Of a DNA stretch of 24,949 bases, positions 15,339 through 22,975 are shown piece after piece (the stretch's first letter is position 1; every line of letters begins with the position of its first letter). The stretch is from an uncultured bacterium. Its GTDB lineage: Bacteria > Verrucomicrobiota > Verrucomicrobiia > Opitutales > Intestinicryptomonadaceae. The position numbers were made by a program, and so were the translations under genes. The notes below the pieces were generated by a model. That model was not told the origin of the DNA and did not search any database. It saw only the letters and a list, made by a program, of their open reading frames with translations. Where the stretch lies: positions 1-24,949 of the forward strand of contig CAJMOT010000018.1 in NCBI GenBank assembly GCA_905214995.1, given 5' to 3'.

Positions 15339-15956
15339 TTAGGGCTGGTAGGGCGATTTGTCGCGGTTGCCGGAGGCGATTTTCTCGACGTACTTGGCGA
15401 GCAAGTCGAATTCGAGGTTTACGAATTTTCCCGCCTTGCAGTCGGAGAGGTTCGTCACTTCGAGCGTATGGGGTATCAGCCAGACGGCGAGAGCGTTTTC
15501 TTCCGCCTCGGCGACTGTGAGCGAAATTCCGTCTATGGCGATGCTTCCCTTGTAGACTACGTATTTTGAAAATTCCGCGGGAACCGCGACTTTCATGTAA
15601 AAATTTTTGCCCCTTTGCTCAAAGGTTTCCACGCGGCTGCGGACGTCGATGTGCCCGCTCACAAAGTGGCCTCCGAGACGCGCGTTGGCCTCGAGCGGCC
15701 TTTCGAGGTTGATTAAAGACCCCTTCTTAACGCCCTCAAACGAGGTGAGCCTTATGGTCTCTTCGAGGAGCTCGAAAGACAGCTCATTGCCGTCGCGCCC
15801 GACGAGCGTCAGGCAGCAGCCGTTGCACGCGAGCGAGTCTCCCTCAGAAAGGCTCTCGGCGATAAACTCGGGCGCCTGGAGCTTCAAGAGCCACGCCGCC
15901 TTTTTTTCCTCGAACGAAACCGTTTTTCCCACTCCTTCCACTATTCCCGTAAACAT
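15339..15956 (-). CDS. ribE: Riboflavin synthase alpha subunit
   Basis: 205 residues. Dismutates two 6,7-dimethyl-8-ribityllumazine into riboflavin and a pyrimidine. The N-terminus MFTGIVEGVG is diagnostic, and the two internally repeated lumazine-binding halves are visible: ACNGCCLTL near 43-51 with GGHFVSGHID near 95-104, and IDGISLTVAE near 141-150. The start has a good Shine-Dalgarno (AAGGA at 15964-15968, 7 bp before the ATG). No other rib gene is present and I find no FMN riboswitch upstream. It precedes the EEP-family gene by 6 bp. Confidence 0.97.
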   Translation of the reverse strand: MFTGIVEGVGKTVSFEEKKAAWLLKLQAPEFIAESLSEGDSLACNGCCLTLVGRDGNELSFELLEETIRLTSFEGVKKGSLINLERPLEANARLGGHFVSGHIDVRSRVETFEQRGKNFYMKVAVPAEFSKYVVYKGSIAIDGISLTVAEAEENALAVWLIPHTLEVTNLSDCKAGKFVNLEFDLLAKYVEKIASGNRDKSPYQP

Positions 15957-16434
15957 AATAAAGTCCTTTTTTTTGATAATTGAAATTAAAAGTAAATTTT
16001 AATCAAAAGTAGGTTTGCGCCGGCTTTTTGTCAAGGCAAAACGCGGCACGAGCGAGTCCGCGCGCACAGTATAGGCGGCGCTCCGTGCGCGGGGAAGGGC
16101 GAAGTTTCCGCTTAGGGGCGGGTATAATTCCGGCGCGCCTGCTTCGCGGCGGGCGACAAATCGCAAGTGGGGGCATTTCATTTGGGCGGTTTCGGGGCGG
16201 CGCGCGCAAAGTTTCCGCGCCGGCTCCCGCCGGCTTCAATGCGTTTTTAGCGCGGAAGTTTCCCGCGCCAACTCCAGCGACGCCATAGGCGTATGGCGGC
16301 AAGTTTCCATGGGCCCCTTTGCCGGAGATTCCCGCGCTCCGCAGCGTTTGCCGGAATTTTCCGACGCATAGGGTTGCGGATTTCGCGCGGTTTTCCTGCG
16401 CTCTGAAAAATTTCCGGAACAGATCCGCGGCGCG
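15957..16434. repeat. Gene-free 478-bp gap with hairpins and four AAGTTTCC copies
   Basis: No credible gene. AAGTTTCC occurs at 16102-16109, 16209-16216, 16256-16263 and 16301-16308 (GGAAACTT on the minus strand), mostly within GCGC-rich flanks. Hairpins: GCCGGC/GCCGGC (16219-16234, 4-nt loop), GCGCGG/CCGCGC around 16251-16268 and CGCCATA/TATGGCG (16281-16298, 4-nt loop). The AT-rich 15957-16010 part likely holds the ribE promoter. Confidence 0.55.
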
Positions 16435-16989
16435 CTAATTCAGGGAAGAGTCGGATTTCGGCCTTTCAAGCGCGGCGAATTCCGGCCGCTCGCGGATGAG
16501 AAGCTCCCTCCATATGTCTTCGGCGGGTATTTCGAAAATAGCGCCGATGTCGGCGTTTGAAACTATCCACTCGCCCTCCGAAATTTCGCTCTGCAATTGT
16601 TTCGGCGCCCAACCCGAGTATCCGGAAAACGCCGCGACTTTCGCGTCGGGATTGTTGGAAATTTCCTCTATCGCGTTTTGAGGGGAGGTTCCGAAAGAAA
16701 AGCTGCCGCCGCATTCGCAATCTCCGCCGCGGGAACATACCGCAAGGCTTACGGTATCCTTGCCCACCGGCCCGCCGTCGAATACTTCGACGTCCTCCAA
16801 CGGCGTCGATTCGAACTCCGGGGATATTTCGCCGAGCTTTTTGCCGCCGGGCTTGTTAATGGCGATTCCGAAGGCGCCGTCCTCGTTGTCCTCCAAGAGC
16901 AGTATCACCGACTCTTCAAAGAAATCCCCCGAGTGCGACGGCGACGATATCAGAAAGCTCCAGGATATGTCGTCGTAATAGTTGCGCAT
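16435..16989 (-). CDS. YqgE/AlgH family protein (DUF179)
   Basis: 184 residues. The family pattern is complete: FLISSPSHSGDFFEESVILL near 12-31, GAFGIAINKP near 38-47, DGGPVGKDT near 71-79 and SGYSGWAPKQLQSEISEGEW near 121-140. The family is widespread in Gram-negatives and structurally known, but its molecular role is unsettled; the AlgH link is to regulation of exopolysaccharide in pseudomonads. It starts 1 bp after the dCMP-deaminase-like stop, so it is the last gene of a three-gene operon. Confidence 0.93.
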   Translation of the reverse strand: MRNYYDDISWSFLISSPSHSGDFFEESVILLLEDNEDGAFGIAINKPGGKKLGEISPEFESTPLEDVEVFDGGPVGKDTVSLAVCSRGGDCECGGSFSFGTSPQNAIEEISNNPDAKVAAFSGYSGWAPKQLQSEISEGEWIVSNADIGAIFEIPAEDIWRELLIRERPEFAALERPKSDSSLN

Positions 16990-16990
16990 T

Positions 16991-17473
16991 TCAAAGCTTT
17001 TCTATCTCCACGCGCGAATCCTCAAAAAATTTCAGGCAGAGGGCGTCGTTGTTGTAGTCGTGGAGGTATTTTATTTTGGAGATTCCCGCCGCCGCCAGAA
17101 GCTTGGCGCAGTTCACGCACGGGAAATGGGTTATATAGGCGGTGCAGCCGCTCAGCGGGACCCCCCGCCGCGCGGCGTCGGATATAGCGTTCTGCTCGGC
17201 GTGCACAGTCGCCTGCTCGTGGCCGTCGCGCACGCACGACGAATGCGGGGCGCCGGGCAGAAAACCGTTGTAGCCCGCGGCGACAATCCTGTTCTTGTGC
17301 TCGCCGCCGCTGACTATCACGCATCCGACGTGGAGGCGCTCGCACGCTGAGCGCGAGGCCATGAGTATTGCCGCGCAGATAAAGTATTCGTCCCACGTGG
17401 GGCGGCGGCCCCACGAGCGGACGGCGTTCTCCACGCCCCTTATGAGTTCGGAATTTTCCATAGAGCCGTTCAT
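16991..17473 (-). CDS. Deoxycytidylate deaminase-like zinc enzyme
   Basis: 160 residues, started at the ATG overlapping the TrhA stop (17470-17473, ATGA); a second ATG four codons in is possible. The cytidine-deaminase fold zinc site is clear: VHAEQNAI (H91 ligand, E93 proton shuttle) and HFPCVNCAK (C119, C122). The N-terminal RPTWDEYFICAAILMASRSA and GYNGFLPGAPHSSC are typical of dCMP deaminases (dCMP to dUMP, feeding thymidylate synthesis), as opposed to riboflavin or tRNA deaminases. Allosteric dCTP/dTTP regulation is usual but cannot be read here. Confidence 0.92.
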   Translation of the reverse strand: MNGSMENSELIRGVENAVRSWGRRPTWDEYFICAAILMASRSACERLHVGCVIVSGGEHKNRIVAAGYNGFLPGAPHSSCVRDGHEQATVHAEQNAISDAARRGVPLSGCTAYITHFPCVNCAKLLAAAGISKIKYLHDYNNDALCLKFFEDSRVEIEKL

Positions 17474-18120
17474 ACGAATACGCAGGAAAAGAGAACCGCG
17501 AAAAAGTGCATAAAGCTGCCCAGCAGCACGAACACGTGCCAAACCGCGTGGGAAAATTTTTTGCTTTTGCGCATATAGAAAAACACGCCGCCGGTGTAGA
17601 AGAGCCCGCCGAGCACTAGGAATATTATGGCGGTCGGCGGAAGCGCCGCAAACAGCTTGCCAGAAATGAACACTATCAGCCAGCCCATCGCGAGGTACAG
17701 GCCCACCGACCACCACTTCGTTCCGGCTCCCCCCGCGTAGATTTTCAAAAAAGTTCCGAGTATGGCGAGCGTCCATATTATCCCGAATACCGCCCACGCG
17801 GCGGGCGAGCGCATCGCCACGAGCAAAAACGGCGTGTAGCTGCCGGCGATTAGATAATATATCGCAATGTGGTCGAATTTTTTCAGGATTTTTTTCGCGC
17901 CCTCGTTCCGCGCGGCGTGGTAGACCGTTGAGGCCGTGTACATCAGCACGAGCGACGCCCCGAAAACCGATGTCGAAACTATCCCCCACGCGTTCCCGTA
18001 GACAGCCGACAGGGTGACGAGAACCGCGAGCATCGCCACGCTCGCAACAACCCCGACGCCGTGTGTGGCGGCGTTCCAAATCTCCTCCGCGGGAGAGTAC
18101 GCTGCGTTTTGCGATGTCAT
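17470..18120 (-). CDS. TrhA/hemolysin III family membrane protein
   Basis: 216 residues with about seven hydrophobic segments, the PAQR/hemolysin III architecture. Conserved motifs: NAATHGVGV near the start, STVYHAARN (64-72), DHIAIYYLIAGSYTPF (83-98) and the C-terminal HAVWHVFVLLGSFMHFFA. The conserved His, Ser and Asp residues form the metal site of the superfamily. Bacterial members have been linked to membrane energetics and fluidity rather than true haemolysis. It is the first gene of the TrhA-deaminase-YqgE operon. Confidence 0.95.
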   Translation of the reverse strand: MTSQNAAYSPAEEIWNAATHGVGVVASVAMLAVLVTLSAVYGNAWGIVSTSVFGASLVLMYTASTVYHAARNEGAKKILKKFDHIAIYYLIAGSYTPFLLVAMRSPAAWAVFGIIWTLAILGTFLKIYAGGAGTKWWSVGLYLAMGWLIVFISGKLFAALPPTAIIFLVLGGLFYTGGVFFYMRKSKKFSHAVWHVFVLLGSFMHFFAVLFSCVFV

Positions 18121-18173
18121 AAAAACATATTACGCCCCGCCTTCCGCGTTAGGCAACAAATTTTTGCCGGAGC

Positions 18174-18629
18174 TTAAATCTCGGCGGTTTCAGAGGCAGC
18201 GCCCGCGCATCCCGCGGTTTCGGGAAACGCGCTCAGCAGCCTCTCCCGCAGGCGAGCGTAACCGTCGGCGGTTTCGGAGGCGCGCATAGATAGCGCGTCG
18301 AATATCAGCCCGACTTCCCGGGCCGCCGCGCGCTCGGAGAACTCTCCGCAGTTTTCGGCCGCCTTTTCGCCGAAACCGGATTCGTTGGCGAATACGACGC
18401 ACCCGTTCTGTCCGTTAACGAGGAATTCCTCGCTGACCCTGAGGACGCGCGCAAGTTTCGATATGGTCTTGTAGCTGCGCGGCAGCCGTCCGCGCTTCCA
18501 CGTGCTCACCGCGCTTATGGAGCAGCTTGTGGCGTCGGCGATGTCCTTGAGCTTTACGTTGCGCGCGCCCATCAGCAGCCGCATGCGCGCCGCGAAATCC
18601 GTATTATTATAATATTTAATATCTTTCAT
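18174..18629 (-). CDS. XRE-family HTH transcriptional regulator
   Basis: 151 residues. The HTH is at about 11-65: DFAARMRLLMGARNVKLKDI, then ADATSCSISAVSTWKRGRLP and SYKTISKLARVLRVSEEFLV, a standard XRE/Cro repressor domain. The C-terminal half is Ala/Glu-rich, predicted helical and possibly for dimerisation; it has no recognisable catalytic motif. It is divergent from the small HTH gene at 18823 across an AT-rich region with palindromes, so self-regulation and control of that neighbour are likely (inference). Confidence 0.88.
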   Translation of the reverse strand: MKDIKYYNNTDFAARMRLLMGARNVKLKDIADATSCSISAVSTWKRGRLPRSYKTISKLARVLRVSEEFLVNGQNGCVVFANESGFGEKAAENCGEFSERAAAREVGLIFDALSMRASETADGYARLRERLLSAFPETAGCAGAASETAEI

Positions 18630-18822
18630 TAATAAAGTAGAATTTTTCTATTTTGTGTTGACAAATAATAATTATTATGTTCATATAATTATATTTAAAA
18701 CTGATTCAATTTACAATATATCAAACCAACTATTTAATGAAAGTAAAAAGTATTGTAGAACCTATGGACAACCCACAAATGAAAAAAGTTTGCCGCCTTT
18801 TGCGGTCGAAAAGGGAGGGAAA
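18630..18822. promoter_or_regulatory. AT-rich divergent control region with two palindromes
   Basis: TAGAATTTTTCTA (18638-18650) sits 9 bp from the XRE start. TTGACA (18658-18663) and TATAAT (18684-18689) on the plus strand are 20 bp apart, a long spacer, and a perfect palindrome ATAATAATTATTAT (18665-18678) lies inside that spacer. Base composition is far more AT-rich than the surroundings. Confidence 0.5.
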
Positions 18823-19191
18823 ATGAAGAACAGCTGCGACATCTCCGAGGCGTCGGAGCATTTTTCATCGCTCTTTCCGAAGGGGCAGGAGTGGTTCAGC
18901 CCCAAGGAGGCCGGCTACATAATAGGGCGTTCCGACCAGTTCGTGCGCAACAGCTTTTACAGCGGCAAGATTTTCGGGCACCTCTCCAACGGCCTCGCCA
19001 AGCGCGGCGAGGAAAAAAAGACTTATATGCGCGTCCACCGCGACGCCATAGTTCTCTTCCTGATGGAATCCGCCAATTATACCCCCGAATCCTTCATGCA
19101 AGAGCTCGAATCCGTCATTCTGAACCGTTCCGACTACCAACTCTTCCGCCTCGAAAAAGTAATAAGGGACAGGCTTTCAGGCCGCCGTTGA
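18823..19191 (+). CDS. Small HTH/excisionase-like DNA-binding protein
   Basis: 122 residues from ATG 18823, chosen because GGAGGG lies 5 bp upstream; the frame also stays open upstream but through AT-rich non-coding-like sequence. The core WFSPKEAGYIIGRSDQFVRN, then SFYSGKIFGHLSNG, looks like a winged MerR/excisionase-type HTH. The C-terminal part (VHRDAIVLFLMESANYTPES, then FMQELESVILNRSDYQL) is predicted helical. I recall similar proteins conserved across Opitutia, without a known role. It is divergent from the XRE regulator. Confidence 0.8.
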   Translation: MKNSCDISEASEHFSSLFPKGQEWFSPKEAGYIIGRSDQFVRNSFYSGKIFGHLSNGLAKRGEEKKTYMRVHRDAIVLFLMESANYTPESFMQELESVILNRSDYQLFRLEKVIRDRLSGRR

Positions 19192-19337
19192 GCGCGTGAA
19201 ATTGCCGCTGATGCTCCGTCTTGAGAGCGTCCGCGACGATAAAATCGCGTAAGCCAAGTCGCTCCCGCCGGCGGACTCTTTCAATTTAACTCTCCCGCAC
19301 GGCAATGTTCGTCTTGCCAGCACGCTAAGCTCGGAGT

Positions 19338-19393
19338 CTTTTTGCCTATTGCAAAAAGCCTCTCGCAAAAGTTCCGCTACGCGGACTTTTGCG
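19338..19393. repeat. Tandem hairpin pair
   Basis: Hairpin A: CTTTTTGC (19338-19345), 5-nt loop, GCAAAAAG (19351-19358). Hairpin B: CGCAAAAG-TT-CCGC, loop tac, GCGG-A-CTTTTGCG (19364-19393). Because the arms share the GCAAAA core, arm 1 of A could also pair with arm 1 of B. Confidence 0.75.
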
Positions 19394-19449
19394 TTCCCGA
19401 TTGAACGGCAGTTTGACGCGCCCCAAAGCAGAAAACGCCGCCGCGTAAT

Positions 19450-19493
19450 AAGCCGCTCCCTTGCGTACATCAAGTACGCTTCGGCTGCGGCTT
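19450..19493. terminator. Large 44-nt hairpin, possible bidirectional terminator
   Basis: AAGCCGC (19450-19456) pairs with GCGGCTT (19487-19493), and GCGTAC (19463-19468) with GTACGC (19474-19479) around a 5-nt loop. On the plus strand it is followed by TTCATTT, a weak U-tract. It lies between converging genes (HTH gene on plus, lpxD on minus). Confidence 0.55.
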
Positions 19494-19590
19494 TTCATTT
19501 ATATTTATAAAGGGACAGCCTCATCGCAAAGCGACAGGGCAGAGGCGCAGTTCTTCTATGGAAGCGGCGCCGCCCGACGCGCCTTGCGTC

Positions 19591-20655
19591 CTAATGGCTG
19601 CCGCGGGTTGAGCCGAAAGTTTTTTTGGATATGCCAAGACGCTTCTCCAAGTCTTTTACGCGGTCGAAGAGCTCGGAGAGGTGGCCTATGAGAATTTCTA
19701 TCTTGTGCGCTTTCAGATAGGGGCGGGGCGGGGTGCCGCGCATGTAGGATTTCGGCGGAATGTCGCCGTTTACTCCGCTCTGGCCGCCTATCATCGCGCC
19801 GTCGCCTATGCGCAGGTGCCCCGCGACCCCGACCTGTCCGCCGAGAACGGCGTAGTTGCCTATCTTCGTGCTTCCCGAAATTCCCACCTGCGATACAAGC
19901 AGCGCTCCCCTGCCGATTTCCACGTTGTGCGCTATTTGGACGAGGTTGTCGACTTTCGTGCCCGCGCCGACTATGGTTTTGTCGAAGCGCGCCCTGTCTA
20001 TGCAGGTGTTGGCGCCGATTTCCACATTGTCTTCCACAACCGCTTTGCCCACCTGCGGAATTTTGACGTGCGCGCCGTTTACAAATTCATATCCGTACCC
20101 ATCGGAGCCGATTACGGCGCCGGGCTGGAGGCGCGAATTTTTGCCCACCTCGCAATAGTCCATCACCACCGAATTGGGCATGAGAAACGCCTTTTCGCCG
20201 ATTTTTGCGAAGCGGCCCACATAGTTGTTGCCCTGCAATACCGCCCCGTCGGCGATTTCCGCGCCCTCGCATACCGAGACGTTGGGGCCTATGAAAACGT
20301 TTTTGCCGATTTTCGCGGAGGGGTCTATTGCCGCCGTCGGGTGTACCGACGGCTTGATTTCGGGCCATAGAGCCTTTTCGATTATGGCGCCGATTTTTGC
20401 GAGTTCCGCCGACGGGTTGTCGACCCTCACTACGGTTGAATTTTTGGGGAGCTCTCCGGCGTAGTCGCGGGGCAGGAGAATGGCTCCGGCGCCGGTGGAG
20501 GGCACGAGGTGGGCGTATTTTTTATTGCCCAGAAAAGTCAAGTCGGAGGGCTTGGCGCGATCTATGGCGGCTATCGCCGAGAGCTCTACGCCGTCGTCGC
20601 CCGAAATTTCCGGATTGTCGAAAAGTTTTACGATTTCCTTGAGGGGGTATTTCAT
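19591..20655 (-). CDS. lpxD: UDP-3-O-acylglucosamine N-acyltransferase
   Basis: 354 residues. Adds the second, amide-linked acyl chain in lipid A synthesis. The N-terminal uridine-binding domain (1 to about 100, with DLTFLGNKKY) is followed by a left-handed beta-helix of hexapeptide repeats from about 105 to 305. The catalytic His fits H243 in VQIAHNVEIG, and GSDGYGYEF (183-191) is typical. The C-terminal helix (KIEILIGHLSELFDRVKDLE) fits the trimer's acyl-carrier contact. Its presence implies a lipid A outer membrane. It starts 1 bp after the PgpH stop, an unusual partner. Confidence 0.97.
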   Translation of the reverse strand: MKYPLKEIVKLFDNPEISGDDGVELSAIAAIDRAKPSDLTFLGNKKYAHLVPSTGAGAILLPRDYAGELPKNSTVVRVDNPSAELAKIGAIIEKALWPEIKPSVHPTAAIDPSAKIGKNVFIGPNVSVCEGAEIADGAVLQGNNYVGRFAKIGEKAFLMPNSVVMDYCEVGKNSRLQPGAVIGSDGYGYEFVNGAHVKIPQVGKAVVEDNVEIGANTCIDRARFDKTIVGAGTKVDNLVQIAHNVEIGRGALLVSQVGISGSTKIGNYAVLGGQVGVAGHLRIGDGAMIGGQSGVNGDIPPKSYMRGTPPRPYLKAHKIEILIGHLSELFDRVKDLEKRLGISKKTFGSTRGSH

Positions 20656-20656
20656 G

Positions 20657-22975
20657 CTATTTCTTTGCGTTGTTGTACTCGACCCTCGTGTGCAGCATGT
20701 TCATCATGGTGAACACGAAGCTCTGCTTTATTTTTGAAATCTGCTTTATGGTTATGGGGCACTCGTCGAGCTGGCCGTCGTCCACTTTAATTTTTACGAT
20801 TGCGTTTACGAGCTCTGTTATCCCGTGCTGCGTGACTCTTTTGAGCGACCTCGACGCGGCCTCGCAGGAATCCGCGAGCATTATTATGGCGTTTTCGACT
20901 GTCTGGGGCTTCACCCCCTCGTGGCGGTAGGTGCTCTCGTCGATTCCCGCGTCGCGCAGCGCCTGCATGGGGTCGGAGACGTTTTGGGCCTCGGCGAGCT
21001 TTACGGCCTTGTTGTAAAAATACGATATTATGGCGGTTCCGTGGTGCTGCTTTATGGCGTCTATCACTTGCGCGGGCATTTTTGCGATTCTCGCTAGCTC
21101 GACGCCCTCCTTTATGTGGTTTTTTATGATGAGCGCGCTCATCGAAGGGTTTTGGTCGTCGTGGGGGTTTTTGCCGCCGCCCTGGTTTTCGGAGAAAAAC
21201 TCCGGCTTGATGATTTTGCCTATGTCGTGATAGAGCGCGCCGACGCGGCAGACCATCGGATTTGCGGAGACGGCGACCGCCGCGTGCTCGGCGAGGAAGG
21301 ATACCATCACGCTGTGGTGGTACGAGCCCGGAGCCTCGATTTGCAGCCTGCGCAAAAGCGGATTGTTGAAGTCGGTGTACTCTATCAGCGCGATGTTGGA
21401 GTACCTGCCGAAAATCTTTTCGACTATCGGCAGAATCACCGTGGCGAATATGCCCGTCAAGCTGCCTGCTATGACGGCGAGCAGCGCCTGCCTCCACGCG
21501 ATGCTTATGGGGACTCCGCCCGCCGTGCTTATGACGAACGAGAAAAACGCCAGAAACATTCCGTATATGACCCCTCCTAGTATCACGCGGGAGCGGCTGC
21601 TCGTTCCGTCGCAGAAATATATTGCCACCAGCGCCGCCGCCAAAAACAGCACGAATATCACGATGCTTTCGCCTATCATCATCGTCGTCAGCGCCGCGAT
21701 TAGAATCGCCATCACAAACCCCGTGTACGAGCCGAACAGCAGAACCTGTATGATCGGCCCGAGCATAATCGGCGTGCCGTAGGCGAAAATCTGAAGGAAC
21801 GTCGTGTTTGTGTCGAAGTACTCCGCGTTGCTCAGGTGGATTATGAACCTCTCCATCGCAAGGTTTAAAATGAGCAGCGCGGAAAATATCAGAACCGTGC
21901 GCGGCCTTTTGTTTTTTTGCGTCTTGCTGATTACGAAAAACAGCGCCGCAGCCGAGACGAGCAGCAGGGAAACTATGTAGTCTATGTACCTGAAAGCGTT
22001 TGTGTACCTGCCGAGTTCGCGGCGTTTGGCGAGCTCGTTTTTGTACGCGCGCAGCTTTTCCTGCATTATGGGAGTCGGCGTAGAGGAGGCGTCGAGCAGG
22101 GTTTCGCCCTCGCGGACTTTGACGACTACGGGGGGAATCGTCTCACGCGCCCTCTCGCGCATGATTTTCGTCTTTTGCTCGTCGAAGGCTATGTTGGGGC
22201 GGACTTCCTGGACAACGGAGCGGTACATCGCCAGCGCCAAAGCCTCCGAAACTCCCATATTTTTGAGCTTGTCCAGAAGCTCCGCCCGCGCGGCGGTTTC
22301 GTTCAAAGCCTGGGCGGTGTGGAGCGCGGAAATTCCCTCGATGTCCGCGCGCGGCATTCCTCCGCCCTCGACTCCGGAAAAAATCTTGTCGCCGTCGGCG
22401 TAGACGCCCTGCCGCAGTATTATTTTAAGGGCGAACGCGACATGGTTGAATACGTTTTCGCAATTCTTGTCCGTCGTGTTTTTGAAGAACGTTTCGATGT
22501 CGTCGGGGCTTACCGCAAGCCGCGCGGCGTTTCTTAACCTCGAAGAGAGCGTTTCGCAGATTTCCGCGCGCGCCGCCTCCGACGCTTCGTCGTACTCGGC
22601 GCGGTTTTCGGCGAGCATCGACGCGAGAATCCTGACGGCGCTCTGCGACTGCTCCACTGACGCGGGGTCGATCTTGTAGAGCGGAGGTATCCTCTCCGCG
22701 ATCTGGTTGCGCTTTGCCTGCGTTTGGAGGTCGCTCGCATAGGAAAATTCAAATGGGGAGACGAGATGGACTTGGGCGACCTTGTTGGAAAATACTTGCG
22801 GAACGATTGGAGGCCTGTATGCGAAACATATAAAATACACGGCAAACGACATCGCAAACACCGCGGCGACGGTGGCCGCAAGCTTCCATTTCTTCCGCCC
22901 TCCGGAGATTTTGTCGGGCTCTTCGAGCTTTCGCCTCGCGCGCTCGGTTCTGTATTTTTTAATGCGGTTGAACAT
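20657..22975 (-). CDS. pgpH: PgpH-like 7TM-HD cyclic-di-AMP phosphodiesterase
   Basis: 772 residues. One N-terminal membrane segment (about 33-53) leads to an extracytoplasmic 7TMR-HDED domain (about 60-320), then about seven membrane segments (roughly 330-520) and a cytoplasmic HD domain. HD ligands are visible: H553/H554 (SYHHSVMV), H583-D584 (LYHDIGKI), H644/H645 (KQHHGTAI) and the later D in MLADSCEA. Family members hydrolyse c-di-AMP to pApA. A c-di-AMP system in a Gram-negative is therefore implied, though no cyclase lies here. The start overlaps phoH by 17 bp, the usual phoH-pgpH pairing. Confidence 0.95.
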   Translation of the reverse strand: MFNRIKKYRTERARRKLEEPDKISGGRKKWKLAATVAAVFAMSFAVYFICFAYRPPIVPQVFSNKVAQVHLVSPFEFSYASDLQTQAKRNQIAERIPPLYKIDPASVEQSQSAVRILASMLAENRAEYDEASEAARAEICETLSSRLRNAARLAVSPDDIETFFKNTTDKNCENVFNHVAFALKIILRQGVYADGDKIFSGVEGGGMPRADIEGISALHTAQALNETAARAELLDKLKNMGVSEALALAMYRSVVQEVRPNIAFDEQKTKIMRERARETIPPVVVKVREGETLLDASSTPTPIMQEKLRAYKNELAKRRELGRYTNAFRYIDYIVSLLLVSAAALFFVISKTQKNKRPRTVLIFSALLILNLAMERFIIHLSNAEYFDTNTTFLQIFAYGTPIMLGPIIQVLLFGSYTGFVMAILIAALTTMMIGESIVIFVLFLAAALVAIYFCDGTSSRSRVILGGVIYGMFLAFFSFVISTAGGVPISIAWRQALLAVIAGSLTGIFATVILPIVEKIFGRYSNIALIEYTDFNNPLLRRLQIEAPGSYHHSVMVSFLAEHAAVAVSANPMVCRVGALYHDIGKIIKPEFFSENQGGGKNPHDDQNPSMSALIIKNHIKEGVELARIAKMPAQVIDAIKQHHGTAIISYFYNKAVKLAEAQNVSDPMQALRDAGIDESTYRHEGVKPQTVENAIIMLADSCEAASRSLKRVTQHGITELVNAIVKIKVDDGQLDECPITIKQISKIKQSFVFTMMNMLHTRVEYNNAKK

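Larger units (their letters stand above)
19192..19590. other. Gene-free 399-bp region with strong hairpins
   Basis: No gene I can support on either strand. It carries the hairpins listed separately and several words shared with the 6.3-6.6 kb gap: GTGAAATTGCC at 19196-19206 and 6374-6384; GCCGCTGATRCTCCG near 19204-19218 and at 6312-6326. It may contain fragments of a dispersed repeat. Confidence 0.5.

Noticed and set aside
16003..16302. 99-codon minus-strand open frame in the yqgE-ribE gap
   Set aside because: Pro/Arg/Ala-rich, spans hairpins and repeats, no ribosome site, no family resemblance.
15957..16434. FMN riboswitch upstream of ribE
   Set aside because: None of the conserved RFN-element blocks could be found on the minus strand.
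19177..19473. 98-codon minus-strand open frame beside lpxD
   Set aside because: Its codons are made up of the hairpin arms and it overlaps the end of the HTH gene; better explained as repeat DNA.
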